64,000 nucleotides of DNA from an uncultured Alphaproteobacteria bacterium (GTDB taxonomy: Bacteria; Pseudomonadota; Alphaproteobacteria; Puniceispirillales; Puniceispirillaceae): the NCBI GenBank assembly GCA_937924895.1, contig CALEYP010000050.1, forward strand, positions 1 to 64,000. Direction: 5' to 3'. Of the stretch, positions 17,950-27,131 are shown in pieces (position 1 is the stretch's first letter; every line of letters begins with the position of its first letter). The notes beneath the pieces were generated by a model, which was not told the origin of the DNA, did not search any database, and worked only from the letters and a program-made list of their open reading frames with translations. The translations under genes were made by a program, and so were the position numbers.

Positions 17950-20900
17950 CTATTTAGCGGTACAAATACCTTTTGTTGATTGTGTGTCCTGACAGCTAAG
18001 GATGGTCCAATCGCCGATGGCATCAACAAAGGCATCAGCTGTCTCTGTTGTGGTGCCAGGATCTTTTGCCTCTACGACTGCGATTTCATCATCTGAAGGC
18101 ACAGAGGTATCTAAACCGGCATCATCTTTGGCATCATCTCTGACTTGCAAGCGTTCATTTCGCTCTACACGCTCGATGATTTCGAGCTTTTCAGCAAATT
18201 CGATTTTGGTGTCAGCACTTTGAATTTCAATTTGTTTTTCAACAATCGGAGCAATGGCATCTAACTTATCCTTTGCCGCGCCAAGAATGGCGGCTATCAC
18301 TGTCTCATCTAACAATTGATAGTTTTGTGCCAGACCACCATTTGAGCCATCTTTCAGCTGATAAGAAATAGACACATTCTTATTTGGTCCAGGTTGCGCA
18401 TCAGAGAACAGGCCATTGGCGTCAATTTCTAAGCTATGTCCGCCTAGGAAGCCTGTCACAGTGCCAATGGTGATATCAGCTTGGCGTGTACCATCAAAAT
18501 ATTTATCAGTTGCTTTTGACCCGGAAACACTAAGTGTAAGTGGCGTAATACGTCCGGAAATGGTTGGGAGAGATAGGTCATAATTGGCTGAGTCAGCGCC
18601 TGATAGCGATAACCCTGTGACGGAAACTGCCTGTAAGCCAGCATTTTGTGTAGCAAAGGTTGCTTGTGCCGCGCTGCTATCAAGCGTAACAGCGTCTGAG
18701 CCTGCGATATTTGTAAGTGAGCCGTAGGAGGTGATGCTTGCCGTATTGCTTGCATTGTACAATTTATCAGCAATTGAGAGGCCCGATAGCCCTAGAATAC
18801 GCTTTGTGATCGCAGCAGTTAACGTCTCGCCAGCAAGCGTATAGTTTGAGGCTAAGCCGCCATTGGTCCCATCAGCCAAGCTGTAGCTTACAGCAATATT
18901 TTTGGCCGCGCCAACAGTGGCATCTGCAAAACTACCAGAGGCTGTTACGTTAAGCTCTTCACTGCCAACAAGGCCATTAAGGGTGCCTGCTGTGATTTGT
19001 GCCGCATTGGTCGCATCATATGTTTTATCAGCAACTGTTGAGCCGGAGATAGTAAGCGCTTTGGCTGTGATGGACGCATTGCGTGTCATGTCTGATAGGC
19101 TGTAATTTGATGCCTTGCCGCCATTTGTGCCATTCATCAGGCCAAAGCTAACCGTTGCTGTCTTGTTTGTGCCGACATTTGCATCTGCAAAGTTTGCTTG
19201 TGCCAGCGCGGTAACTGTTTCACTGCCGATAAATCCTGATAGGCCGCTGAAGGTTGCGGTGCCAGAATTACTACCGTCATAGGTTTTGTCAGCTACATTC
19301 AATGTTGAGAGAGTTAGGGGCGCTGGTGAAATTGTCACAGAGCCTGCCCCATCGGCGATGCTGTAATTTGAGGCAACGCCGCCATTTGTGCCATCTGTCA
19401 AATTGTAGGACACAGTGACATATTTACCTGTGCCAGCATCAGCATTTGAAACGCTCCCGGAAGCAGAGACATTCAACGTCTCAGACCCCACATAGCCAGA
19501 GAGGTTACCGGCGCTTACGGAAATGCTGTTTGACCCATCATAGGTTTTATCCGTGATCGTTGGTGCAGAAATCGTGAGGGCCTTGGCTGTAATGTTGGCC
19601 TGAACAGAACTATCTGCAAGCGTGTAATTTGCGGCTAACCCGCCATTTGTGCCATCACCGAGGTTATAGCTCACAGTGACGGTCTTTCCGGTGCCGACAT
19701 TGGCATCCGCAAAGCTAGCTGAGGAGGACACAGTTACGGTTTCACTGCCCACAAGTCCAGCGGAGATCGTACCTGTTGTCACTGATGCGCTATTGGAGCC
19801 ATCATAGGTTTTATTACTTGCTGTTGGCGCTGAAATTGTAAGCGCCTTGGCCGTGATATCGGCTGTTGTTGTTTGGTTGGCGATGGAATAATTGCTTGCC
19901 TGCGCACCAGACAGGGACAAGCTGCTCACCGTCACAGTCTTGCCTGTACCGGCATTCGCATCCGCAAAGCTCGCTGAGGCAGAGCTTGAATCCAAAGTCA
20001 CGGTATCGCCACCCACAACACCCGTTAGTCCGCCATATGATGCAATGCTTGCGGTGGTGTTGGCATCATAGGTCTTGTTTGAAGCATTGATGGAGCCGAG
20101 GGTCAGCGCTTTGGCCGTGATGTCAGCTGTGGCTTGCTGTGTGCCAATCGCATAGTTGCCTGCATCTGCACCTGATAGGGCTAGGCTGCTAAAATTCACT
20201 GTTTTATTAGTGCCGACCGATGCGGTGGCAAAATTATTTGAAGCACTGCTTGTATCAAGTGTTACGGTGTCACTACCAACAATGCCAGATAATGTCCCAT
20301 ATGTGACCGTCGCGCTAGTAGAGCCATCATAGGTTTTATCAGAGGCTGTTTGCCCTGATAATGTTAGTGTCTTTTGGGTGATGTCGGCAGTTGTGGTTGT
20401 GTCAGCCAATGAATAGTTAGAGGCTAAACCACCATTTGTGCCATCTGCCAATGTGTAGGAAATCGTGACTGTTTTGCCATTCGCAGCTGTTTTGTCAGCA
20501 AAACTACCTGACCCAGTGGCAGTAACTGTCTCAGATCCTACGAAACCGCTTAAGCTGCCGATGGCAGATAGAGAGACATTTGTTGTCCCATCATAAGTTT
20601 TGTTACTGGCTGTAGCTGCGCCAATTGACAAGGCTTTTGGCGTGATGTCTGCCGTCGTTGTTTGGTTGGCAATGCTGTAATTTGAGGCGCCTGAACCACC
20701 CAAAGCAAGGCCGCTAACTGTCACGGTTTTGCCTGTGCCAGCATTGGCATCCGCAAAGCTCGCTGAGGCAGAGGCTGAATTCAACGTTACAGTGTCACCG
20801 CCAACAACACCTGTTAGTGCGCCATAAGAGGCAATGCTTGCTGTTGTATTCGCATTATAGGTTTTATTTGAGGCATTGATGGAGCCGAGTGATAGCGCTT

Positions 20901-23900
20901 TGGCGGTGATATCAGCTGTGCCTGTTTGGTTGGCGATGCGGTAATTGCCAGCATCGGCCCCAGATAGGTCAAGATTTGTTGTTGTAACGGTCTTGCCTGT
21001 GCCAACATTTGCATTGTCAAAGCTGTTTGAGACACTGCTTGTATCAAGGGTTACTGTGTCACCACCGACCAGTCCCGTCAGAGAGCCATAAGATACTGTA
21101 GCAGTGGTTGACCCATCATAGGTTTTATCATTTGGCGCATAGCCTGTTAGCGTTAGGCCTTTTTGAAGGATGGCCCCGTTGCTATTGGTGAGGCTTGTTG
21201 TGCCAATGGCATAGCCATACACATCTGCCGAACCACGGCTGGCAGAGGCAACGCTAATGCCACTAACTGTGACAGTCTTGCCAGATGAGGCTGTTGCTGT
21301 GTCATAGGTCACAGAAGATTGTGTTAACGTGACAGATTCGCCAGATTCCACCCCAGATAACGCATAGCTTGGATTGGTTGAGCCTGTGGTCGTGCCATCA
21401 TAGGTCTTGTTGTAAGGGGCAAATGATGTTGGGGTTACAGTTGGCTGATAGGTATGGAATAGTCCATTTTCCGATGCTCCACCAAGGACAGAGCTTGTGC
21501 CATAGGTCGCGTTATATTGCACGAAATCATAAGAAAGCCCGCCCAAAGTGTCACCTGAAGGAGAGGTTGACCAGATTTGATATCGTCCTGAAGTTGGGTT
21601 AACAGCTGATGAGCCGCTATTATTCACAAAATTATCACTTGCTAGGATAATGGCATCACCTGTGGCAGAGGCATTAATCGCACCGCCGCTTGAAATCACG
21701 ATATCTGAGCCAGATGTTGGGCCATCATTGCGCAATGTAATTTGCGCCCCGATAAGGGTGGCTGACGTGCCAATTGAAATATTACCAGAGGCAGTGTTGG
21801 TCTTGCCTGTGCCATCACGCAAATGGAATTCAATGTCACCATCAGCGGCATGGACAATCACATTATTTGCGATCCCAATACGCGCACTGCCAGCATCTCT
21901 CTGCGCATCAACGACTCCATTTGCGGTTGTATCATTGGCATAAAGATTAATATCGCCCCCTTCGGTGCGAATATTTTGGCTGACCAAAATAGACCGCCCA
22001 GCCGCCAAAGTAAGGTCACCCTTATTGGTCCCAAATGTACCGGCTGTGATGGCGTTCGAAACAGTGATGTCATTTGAGGCTTGCAAGGTCACATTTGTGC
22101 CGCGTGTGATAAGGTCAGCAATCTCATAGGCATTAACCGTGATGGATTTACCTGATTGAGAGGCAAAATTAACGCTGCTAGAGGGGTAGGCCCCTGAGCT
22201 ATGTGATGCGTTAAACAAATATGTGGCGCCGGCATTTGTATAATCATTGCCGCGCCCATCATCTCGCGTGGCACCGACTGCCAGCATCGTTCCATCACCA
22301 TTTAAGGCAACAGCCCCACCAAATTGGTCGCCAGCTTCGATGCTATCGACAGCAATTTCGCCACTGCTAGTATAATCAGCGCCGATTGTAACTTGGAGCG
22401 ACCCATTAGTGAAATTGGCGTCAGTGAAAGAGAAGAGGTAGGCAGCACCGCTATCGGATAAGGTGCCTCCAGAGCCAGAATCAATAGGTGCGCCTACGGC
22501 TAACCTATCGCCTATATCATTCAAGGCAACAGAAGAGCCAAATTTATCGTTTTTGTCAGCGGCATTATTGAGAGACGCATCAATATTTTGTCCGCCTGAA
22601 TAGCTGTTACCAATGCGTGCCGTTAATGCAGGGTTTGTGAATTGGTCATCACCGAAGCTAACAAGGTAAACCGCGCCTGAATTTGGATTGCCATTAGAAT
22701 CGCCGTCATCACCTGCAGCCCCAATGGCAAGACGGTTACCATCGCCGTCAAGGGCAACAGAAGCACCAAATTCGTCTCCGCTTTCAAGAGCAGCAATATC
22801 AAGAGAGGATGTGCCAGAAGTGAAGTTTCGACCGATAGTGCCTACATGCGAGCCACTCGTGAAATCGGTGTTTGTGAAGCGGACAAGATAGACGCCGCCA
22901 TATTCATTGGTATCGCCCCCATTTGCCTGATAACGACCCGGAGCGCCAATCGCCAATAATGAGCCATCATTTGATAAAGCAACTGAGGCACCAAAATCTT
23001 CGTTATTATTCGTCAGGCTGATATTGATATCGTTAGTGTCAGTGTGGCCTTCGCCAATTGTACCAACATGGCTTGGGCTGCTGAAGGCTGTGTCAGTAAA
23101 GCTGAATAGTTGCACAGCCCCCTTATCACCATCATTTGACTCACCAACGGCCAATAATGAGCCATCACCGCTCAGGGCCACTCCGCTACCAAACTTATCA
23201 TCTGTACCAGGGTCAAAATTGAGCGATTTACCGCCTGTATAGCCATAGCCAATCACACCCTGAAGTGTCGCGCCGCTATAGTTGCTGTCTGTAAAGCTAT
23301 AAAGGTGAACAGCACCTCTCGCATCAGTGCCAGATGTGACGCCCTGATCAGAGCTAGCGCCAACAGCAAGTAAAGTGCCAGCTGTGTTGAAGGCAAGAGA
23401 GCTTCCGAATTCATCCTGGTTTCCATCAGACAGATAGGTGTTATCAGCAAAATCATTGCGTAGATACCCATCACCCATTGTGGCGGTCAGGGTCGGGCTG
23501 CCAAAGCTGGTATCGCTGAAGCTAACAAGTGTGACATCACCTGAATCTGTCACGCTATTGCCCTCACCATCAGCTTTGCGCGCACCGATAACAAGCCTTG
23601 AGCCCGTGCCATTCAAGGCGACTGATGAGCCAAATTCATCGTCCGTGGTAAGATTGCTAATGTTTAAATTGCCGCTGCCAGTATAGCCACTACCGATAAT
23701 GCCAGCCGTGGGATCTTCGCCTGCCCCAACTGTGTAGTTTGTATTGCTAAAGGTGAATAGGTGAACGGCGCCATAATTATTGGTGTTGTTGAAGCCAAAC
23801 CCATCATCACCAAAGGCGCCAACCGCAAATTTCTGCCCATCATTTGTGATAGCCACAGATTTACCAAATTTATCATCACTCATCACGGCATAATCAATAT

Positions 23901-26481
23901 CGTTGCCGTTCTTATAGCCGTTACCAATCATGATGAGGGGGGTTGGGCTGCTGAAATCACCGTCGCTGAAGCTGAATAATGTGACCGCTCCTGAATTGCT
24001 GTAGCCATCGCCATCACCATCATCATGAGGGTGACCCACAATCAGGCGCTGGGCATTAGATGATAAGCCCACCGATAAACCAAAATGGTCATCATTGCTG
24101 AGATGCGTGTAGTCGTAATTCCCGTTACCGGTGTAATCGGCGCCGATCGTGCCAGAGAGATCTGCGCCGTTAAAGCTCGCATCGGTAAAGGTGAACATAT
24201 GTACAGCGCCAACAAAGTCGATATTTGCGCCATAGCCATCATCGCCTTTTGCGCCAACCACCATGCGGCTGCCATCATCATTTAACGCTATTGAAGAGCC
24301 AAAATAGTCAAATTTGCGCAGATCAGAAACATCATAATTGCCGGTGGTGTTATAGGCATAGCCGATGAGGGATTCCTGCGCCCCACCTGCAAAGGCTGTA
24401 TCTGTGAAAGAATAGAGATAGGCTGCGCCCGTATCTTGGCGGGCATTATTGCGGCCATCATCTTTCCAAGCACCAATGGCAAGCCGGTTTCCATCATCAT
24501 CCAAGGCAACAGCCGAGCCGAATTCATCATTGGCCTCCAAAGTAACATTGGTGCTTTTGGTGCCGGTATAGCCTGAGCCAATTCGGCCTACTAATGTGCC
24601 GTCAGAAAAATCACCATCTGAGAAGGTGAAAAGATAAACTGCCCCAGCATTGGTTACACTACCAGAGCTGCCATCATCATTCGGGGCGCCAACAGCAAGG
24701 AGTTGGCCATTTGAGGATAGTGCAACAGAACTACCAAAACGGTCACTGCCATCAAGGTCGCTAACATCGGTGTCAGCGCTAAACCACCGGCCGATAACGC
24801 CTTGATAAGACCAGCTTTGCACCTCTGTACTTGCGCCAATCGTAATGTTTTTCGGATCAAGAAGCAGATACCCATCGCCCACATTGACGTTGGCTAGAGA
24901 GGCATGGCGCAATGTGGCAGCTGATGATAATTCAACAGACCCACCTGAAGTGCCCGTTGCGTTGATAGAGCCCAAGAAGGTGGTTTGGTCATCTGACCAT
25001 ATGATCGCTGTACCACCCGCGCCAGCGGTGGCGCTAATGTTAATTTGGGCAGCATCATTCAAAAACGTGCGCGCCGCATTATCGATATCAGGTTGTGCCG
25101 GCCACCTGCCGACAAAGCTGTTATAATAGGCGGCCGAGATATCGGGTGTTTTACCGCCTTGGAAGGCGCCACCCACGCGAACAATCCCGCCAGCGCTTGT
25201 CCCAGAGGCATTAATTGTCGCGCCAAGCAAGCGAACATCACCGGCTGTGATATCAACGGCCCCACCTGCGCCAGCGCTGGCTGATGCGTCATAGGTGCCA
25301 GAACTCATAATGCCAAGCTCACCTGTGACGGTGATGCGACCACCTGCTGTTGCCCCTGCAGCACTTGTGCGTGCGTCTGACGTTTCGATGATTTTGTTGG
25401 CTGTAAAGGTAATGCTGCCGCCATCACCTGTGGTGGAAGACGCATCAGTTGTGCCGGCAAGAGACAGAGATTTTGCAGCGGTAAGAGTGATGCTGCCAGC
25501 TTCATCTGTGCCAGCGGCTGTGATGGTGCCGCCTTGGCTGATGCCGCTTGCTGAAATTGTGATAGCGCCATTACCACCTGAGGCATCAAGGGTTGCCGTA
25601 TCTTCAATGGTGACACCACCATCAGCAGAGAGGATGATGCGCCCCTCTTGCATGGCAACAGTTTGCGCTTGTGTAACGCCCTCGAGATTAATGGATTGGT
25701 TGATAAGATTGGATGCCGCTTTTGCGGTCATTGTCACGATGCCGCCATCGGCTGATACAGTACCAAGCTGCTCTATGAGCGCTTGACCGTCGGGCGCTGT
25801 GTCTGAGGTCACACCGGCATTGCTAGTAAAGCTCAGCAACCCATCACCAAAGAAGTCAACTGACACAGCTTCAGATGCCCCACTAGTGACCTTACATAGG
25901 CGGCCACACATAACGCCATCATTGATGATATGCGGGGCAAGCAAGGCCGCAAATCCACCCTCTCTGATGGCGATGTTACCATTATTGATAATGGCTTCCG
26001 TCCCCCCTGACAGGTCAAGCGGGTCAGTGCCTGCCATGAAATCAGCCATATCAAGATTATGTGTTGTTGCAAGCAGGCCTGCAGCATCAATGACTGAGCT
26101 TTCGCCAAAAATAACACCATTGCCATTGATGATGAAAATCTGACCATCGGCTTGTATGCGTCCTAAAATCTCAGATGGGTTCGTGCCGATAACTTTATTC
26201 GCAGTAATTGCGCTAGCATGGCCATGTTGAAATGAAACTTGTTCGTTTGAGCCAACAGAGAAATCTTGCCATTCAATAAAGGCGCGGTCACTCGTCTGAT
26301 CAATGATAACATGAGAGGAGCCTTCACCAGAGATAGTGGCGCTGCCACCTGTAACAGTGCCACCTGATGGATTGGCGAAAGAAGGGCTGGTTGTGGCAAG
26401 AAATGTACTTGCTAAGAGCGCCCAGCTTATTGTCATCAATCGTGGTGTCTTTTGGGTCACAATTTCACGCCAATTATCCAA
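17950..26481 (-). CDS. Giant TpsA exoprotein (filamentous haemagglutinin type) with FG-GAP and YDG/MBG repeat blocks
   Basis: This is about 2,843 residues. In order: a signal peptide ending at PSFA (near 36), a TPS/haemagglutinin-activity domain (about 37-300, with IINGNGVIFGE), Gly/Ala/Thr-rich beta-helix sequence (300-555), twelve FG-GAP_2-like repeats (555-1430), and a further beta-helix stretch (1430-1675). Twelve YDG/MBG repeats (1680-2730), a charged helical segment (about 2735-2770) and a tail with C2830 and C2840 follow. It is a secreted or surface-tethered adhesin exported by the TpsB gene downstream. The start is uncertain: TTG 26481, GTG 26460 and ATG 26436 all fit, and none has a strong ribosome site. 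Confidence 0.93.
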   Translation of the reverse strand: MDNWREIVTQKTPRLMTISWALLASTFLATTSPSFANPSGGTVTGGSATISGEGSSHVIIDQTSDRAFIEWQDFSVGSNEQVSFQHGHASAITANKVIGTNPSEILGRIQADGQIFIINGNGVIFGESSVIDAAGLLATTHNLDMADFMAGTDPLDLSGGTEAIINNGNIAIREGGFAALLAPHIINDGVMCGRLCKVTSGASEAVSVDFFGDGLLSFTSNAGVTSDTAPDGQALIEQLGTVSADGGIVTMTAKAASNLINQSINLEGVTQAQTVAMQEGRIILSADGGVTIEDTATLDASGGNGAITISASGISQGGTITAAGTDEAGSITLTAAKSLSLAGTTDASSTTGDGGSITFTANKIIETSDARTSAAGATAGGRITVTGELGIMSSGTYDASASAGAGGAVDITAGDVRLLGATINASGTSAGGIVRVGGAFQGGKTPDISAAYYNSFVGRWPAQPDIDNAARTFLNDAAQINISATAGAGGTAIIWSDDQTTFLGSINATGTSGGSVELSSAATLRHASLANVNVGDGYLLLDPKNITIGASTEVQSWSYQGVIGRWFSADTDVSDLDGSDRFGSSVALSSNGQLLAVGAPNDDGSSGSVTNAGAVYLFTFSDGDFSDGTLVGRIGSGYTGTKSTNVTLEANDEFGSAVALDDDGNRLAIGAWKDDGRNNARQDTGAAYLYSFTDTAFAGGAQESLIGYAYNTTGNYDVSDLRKFDYFGSSIALNDDGSRMVVGAKGDDGYGANIDFVGAVHMFTFTDASFNGADLSGTIGADYTGNGNYDYTHLSNDDHFGLSVGLSSNAQRLIVGHPHDDGDGDGYSNSGAVTLFSFSDGDFSSPTPLIMIGNGYKNGNDIDYAVMSDDKFGKSVAITNDGQKFAVGAFGDDGFGFNNTNNYGAVHLFTFSNTNYTVGAGEDPTAGIIGSGYTGSGNLNISNLTTDDEFGSSVALNGTGSRLVIGARKADGEGNSVTDSGDVTLVSFSDTSFGSPTLTATMGDGYLRNDFADNTYLSDGNQDEFGSSLAFNTAGTLLAVGASSDQGVTSGTDARGAVHLYSFTDSNYSGATLQGVIGYGYTGGKSLNFDPGTDDKFGSGVALSGDGSLLAVGESNDGDKGAVQLFSFTDTAFSSPSHVGTIGEGHTDTNDINISLTNNNEDFGASVALSNDGSLLAIGAPGRYQANGGDTNEYGGVYLVRFTNTDFTSGSHVGTIGRNFTSGTSSLDIAALESGDEFGASVALDGDGNRLAIGAAGDDGDSNGNPNSGAVYLVSFGDDQFTNPALTARIGNSYSGGQNIDASLNNAADKNDKFGSSVALNDIGDRLAVGAPIDSGSGGTLSDSGAAYLFSFTDANFTNGSLQVTIGADYTSSGEIAVDSIEAGDQFGGAVALNGDGTMLAVGATRDDGRGNDYTNAGATYLFNASHSSGAYPSSSVNFASQSGKSITVNAYEIADLITRGTNVTLQASNDITVSNAITAGTFGTNKGDLTLAAGRSILVSQNIRTEGGDINLYANDTTANGVVDAQRDAGSARIGIANNVIVHAADGDIEFHLRDGTGKTNTASGNISIGTSATLIGAQITLRNDGPTSGSDIVISSGGAINASATGDAIILASDNFVNNSGSSAVNPTSGRYQIWSTSPSGDTLGGLSYDFVQYNATYGTSSVLGGASENGLFHTYQPTVTPTSFAPYNKTYDGTTTGSTNPSYALSGVESGESVTLTQSSVTYDTATASSGKTVTVSGISVASASRGSADVYGYAIGTTSLTNSNGAILQKGLTLTGYAPNDKTYDGSTTATVSYGSLTGLVGGDTVTLDTSSVSNSFDNANVGTGKTVTTTNLDLSGADAGNYRIANQTGTADITAKALSLGSINASNKTYNANTTASIASYGALTGVVGGDTVTLNSASASASFADANAGTGKTVTVSGLALGGSGASNYSIANQTTTADITPKALSIGAATASNKTYDGTTNVSLSAIGSLSGFVGSETVTATGSGSFADKTAANGKTVTISYTLADGTNGGLASNYSLADTTTTADITQKTLTLSGQTASDKTYDGSTSATVTYGTLSGIVGSDTVTLDTSSASNNFATASVGTNKTVNFSSLALSGADAGNYAIGTQQATADITAKALTLGSINASNKTYDANTTASIASYGGLTGVVGGDTVTLDSSSASASFADANAGTGKTVTVSSLSLSGAQASNYSIANQTTTADITAKALTISAPTASNKTYDGSNSASVTTGTISAGLVGSETVTVSSSASFADANVGTGKTVTVSYNLGDGTNGGLAANYTLADSSVQANITAKALTISAPTITDKTYDGSNSISVSAGNLSGYVGSETLNVSASGSVSNADAGTGKYVTVSYNLTDGTNGGVASNYSIADGAGSVTISPAPLTLSTLNVADKTYDGSNSGTATFSGLSGFIGSETVTALAQANFADANVGTNKTATVSFGLMNGTNGGKASNYSLSDMTRNASITAKALTISGSTVADKTYDATNAAQITAGTLNGLVGSEELNVTASGSFADATVGAAKNIAVSYSLADGTNGGLASNYTLAGETLTAAITKRILGLSGLSIADKLYNASNTASITSYGSLTNIAGSDAVTLDSSAAQATFATQNAGLQAVSVTGLSLSGADSANYDLSLPTISGRITPLTLSVSGSKATDKYFDGTRQADITIGTVTGFLGGHSLEIDANGLFSDAQPGPNKNVSISYQLKDGSNGGLAQNYQLLDETVIAAILGAAKDKLDAIAPIVEKQIEIQSADTKIEFAEKLEIIERVERNERLQVRDDAKDDAGLDTSVPSDDEIAVVEAKDPGTTTETADAFVDAIGDWTILSCQDTQSTKGICTAK
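18280..21445 (-). repeat. Twelve YDG/MBG repeats within the TpsA gene
   Basis: Twelve units of about 87 residues each start near DKTYDG and end near ADITAKALT. They fall into three kinds: A (SGADAGNY), B (INASNKTY...SNYSIANQTT) and C (DGTNGGLASNY). The order is 1, A, B, C, A, B, C, C, C, C, A-like, C. Such Ig-like repeats form stalks in bacterial adhesins. Confidence 0.88.
19570..21150 (-). repeat. Higher-order duplication of a three-unit YDG block
   Basis: Units 2-4 (A, B, C) match units 5-7 (A, B, C) in order. Aligned B units start at 20821 and 20032, a period of 789 bases or 263 codons. The B units are close in DNA as well as in protein, which suggests a relatively recent tandem duplication of about 790 bases. 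Confidence 0.7.
22190..24820 (-). repeat. Twelve FG-GAP_2-like repeats within the TpsA gene
   Basis: Twelve units of about 70-80 residues repeat the pattern DxFGSSVALxxDGxxLAVGAxxDDGxxxxxxxxGAVYLFSFTD, each closed by an IGxGYT-like stretch. Several carry Asp-rich loops such as DDGDGDGYSNSG that could bind calcium. Units are diverged rather than identical, so this is an old array. Read as protein it predicts beta-propeller-like or extended blade modules. Confidence 0.88.
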
Positions 26482-26635
26482 AAGTGATCAGCTATGAAGG
26501 CCGAGTCGTTACTATCCTTAAGTATATGCTACATAAGTGATTTTTAAAACATTAAAAACGCAATTTGGGCTGTTTCACGCAATTGTGAAGTGAATAATCA
26601 CACTATGTTGAGATTTTAGGGTATCAAGTCGTAAA
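26482..26635. promoter_or_regulatory. Divergent AT-rich intergenic region upstream of the TPS operon
   Basis: This gap of about 200 bases (to the DUF3291 start at 26687) lies between the divergent TpsA and DUF3291 genes and must hold both promoters. It is AT-rich, especially 26515-26560. I see no clear -35/-10 pair and no strong palindrome. Confidence 0.3.
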
Positions 26636-26686
26636 ATGAGCCCGTTTGAATTCACATTTACGGATGAACGAGGCAGGGAGGACAGA

Positions 26687-27124
26687 ATGATTGCACAATT
26701 AAATGTCGCGCGTGCAGTGGCTGATTTAGACGCGCCAGAAATGGCAGATTTCATGATGTCATTAGACAGGATTAATGCCCTTGCGGAACATCATGAGGGG
26801 TTTGTTTGGCGGCTCAAAGATGAAGGTGGTAATGCCACGGACATCAAAGTGACCGATGACCCCCGCTTTATCATGAATTTGTCGGTCTGGCGGTCCGTGC
26901 CAGATTTGCATCATTTTGTCTTTACCACAGACCATCGTGAATTTGTGCAAAGAGGGCGCGAGTTTTTCGAGGCACCACAAGATAAAGCATTTGTGCTTTG
27001 GCGCTTGGAGGGGGCGGAGATGCCAACCATTGATGAGGCATTTGCGCGGTTACAGCATTTGCGTAACCATGGCCCGCATGACTACGCCTTTGATTGGCAG
27101 AGTTGGAAAAAATATGCGCTTTAG
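26687..27124 (+). CDS. DUF3291 domain protein
   Basis: The 145-residue protein from ATG 26687 reads IAQLNVARAVADLDAPEMADFM and then SVWRSVPDLHHFVFTTDHREFVQRGREFF, the pattern of DUF3291. That family is a ferredoxin-like dimeric fold related to antibiotic-biosynthesis monooxygenases, with no established reaction. ATG 26687 is chosen over 26636 because GGAGG lies five bases upstream and the family begins there. It stands alone, divergent from the adhesin operon and convergent with a DMT transporter seven bases away. Confidence 0.82.
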   Translation: MIAQLNVARAVADLDAPEMADFMMSLDRINALAEHHEGFVWRLKDEGGNATDIKVTDDPRFIMNLSVWRSVPDLHHFVFTTDHREFVQRGREFFEAPQDKAFVLWRLEGAEMPTIDEAFARLQHLRNHGPHDYAFDWQSWKKYAL

Positions 27125-27131
27125 CCGTGAG

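Noticed and set aside
18280..21445. Regular repeats that could be read as a CRISPR or satellite array
   Set aside because: They are in frame, encode YDG/MBG protein units and vary mainly at synonymous or conservative positions. There is no short direct repeat with unique spacers.
25295..25786. 163-residue plus-strand open frame opposite the adhesin gene
   Set aside because: It is a mirror of the Gly/Ala/Thr-rich repeats of the adhesin and shows no motif or ribosome site. The same applies to the other plus-strand frames inside 18-26 kb.
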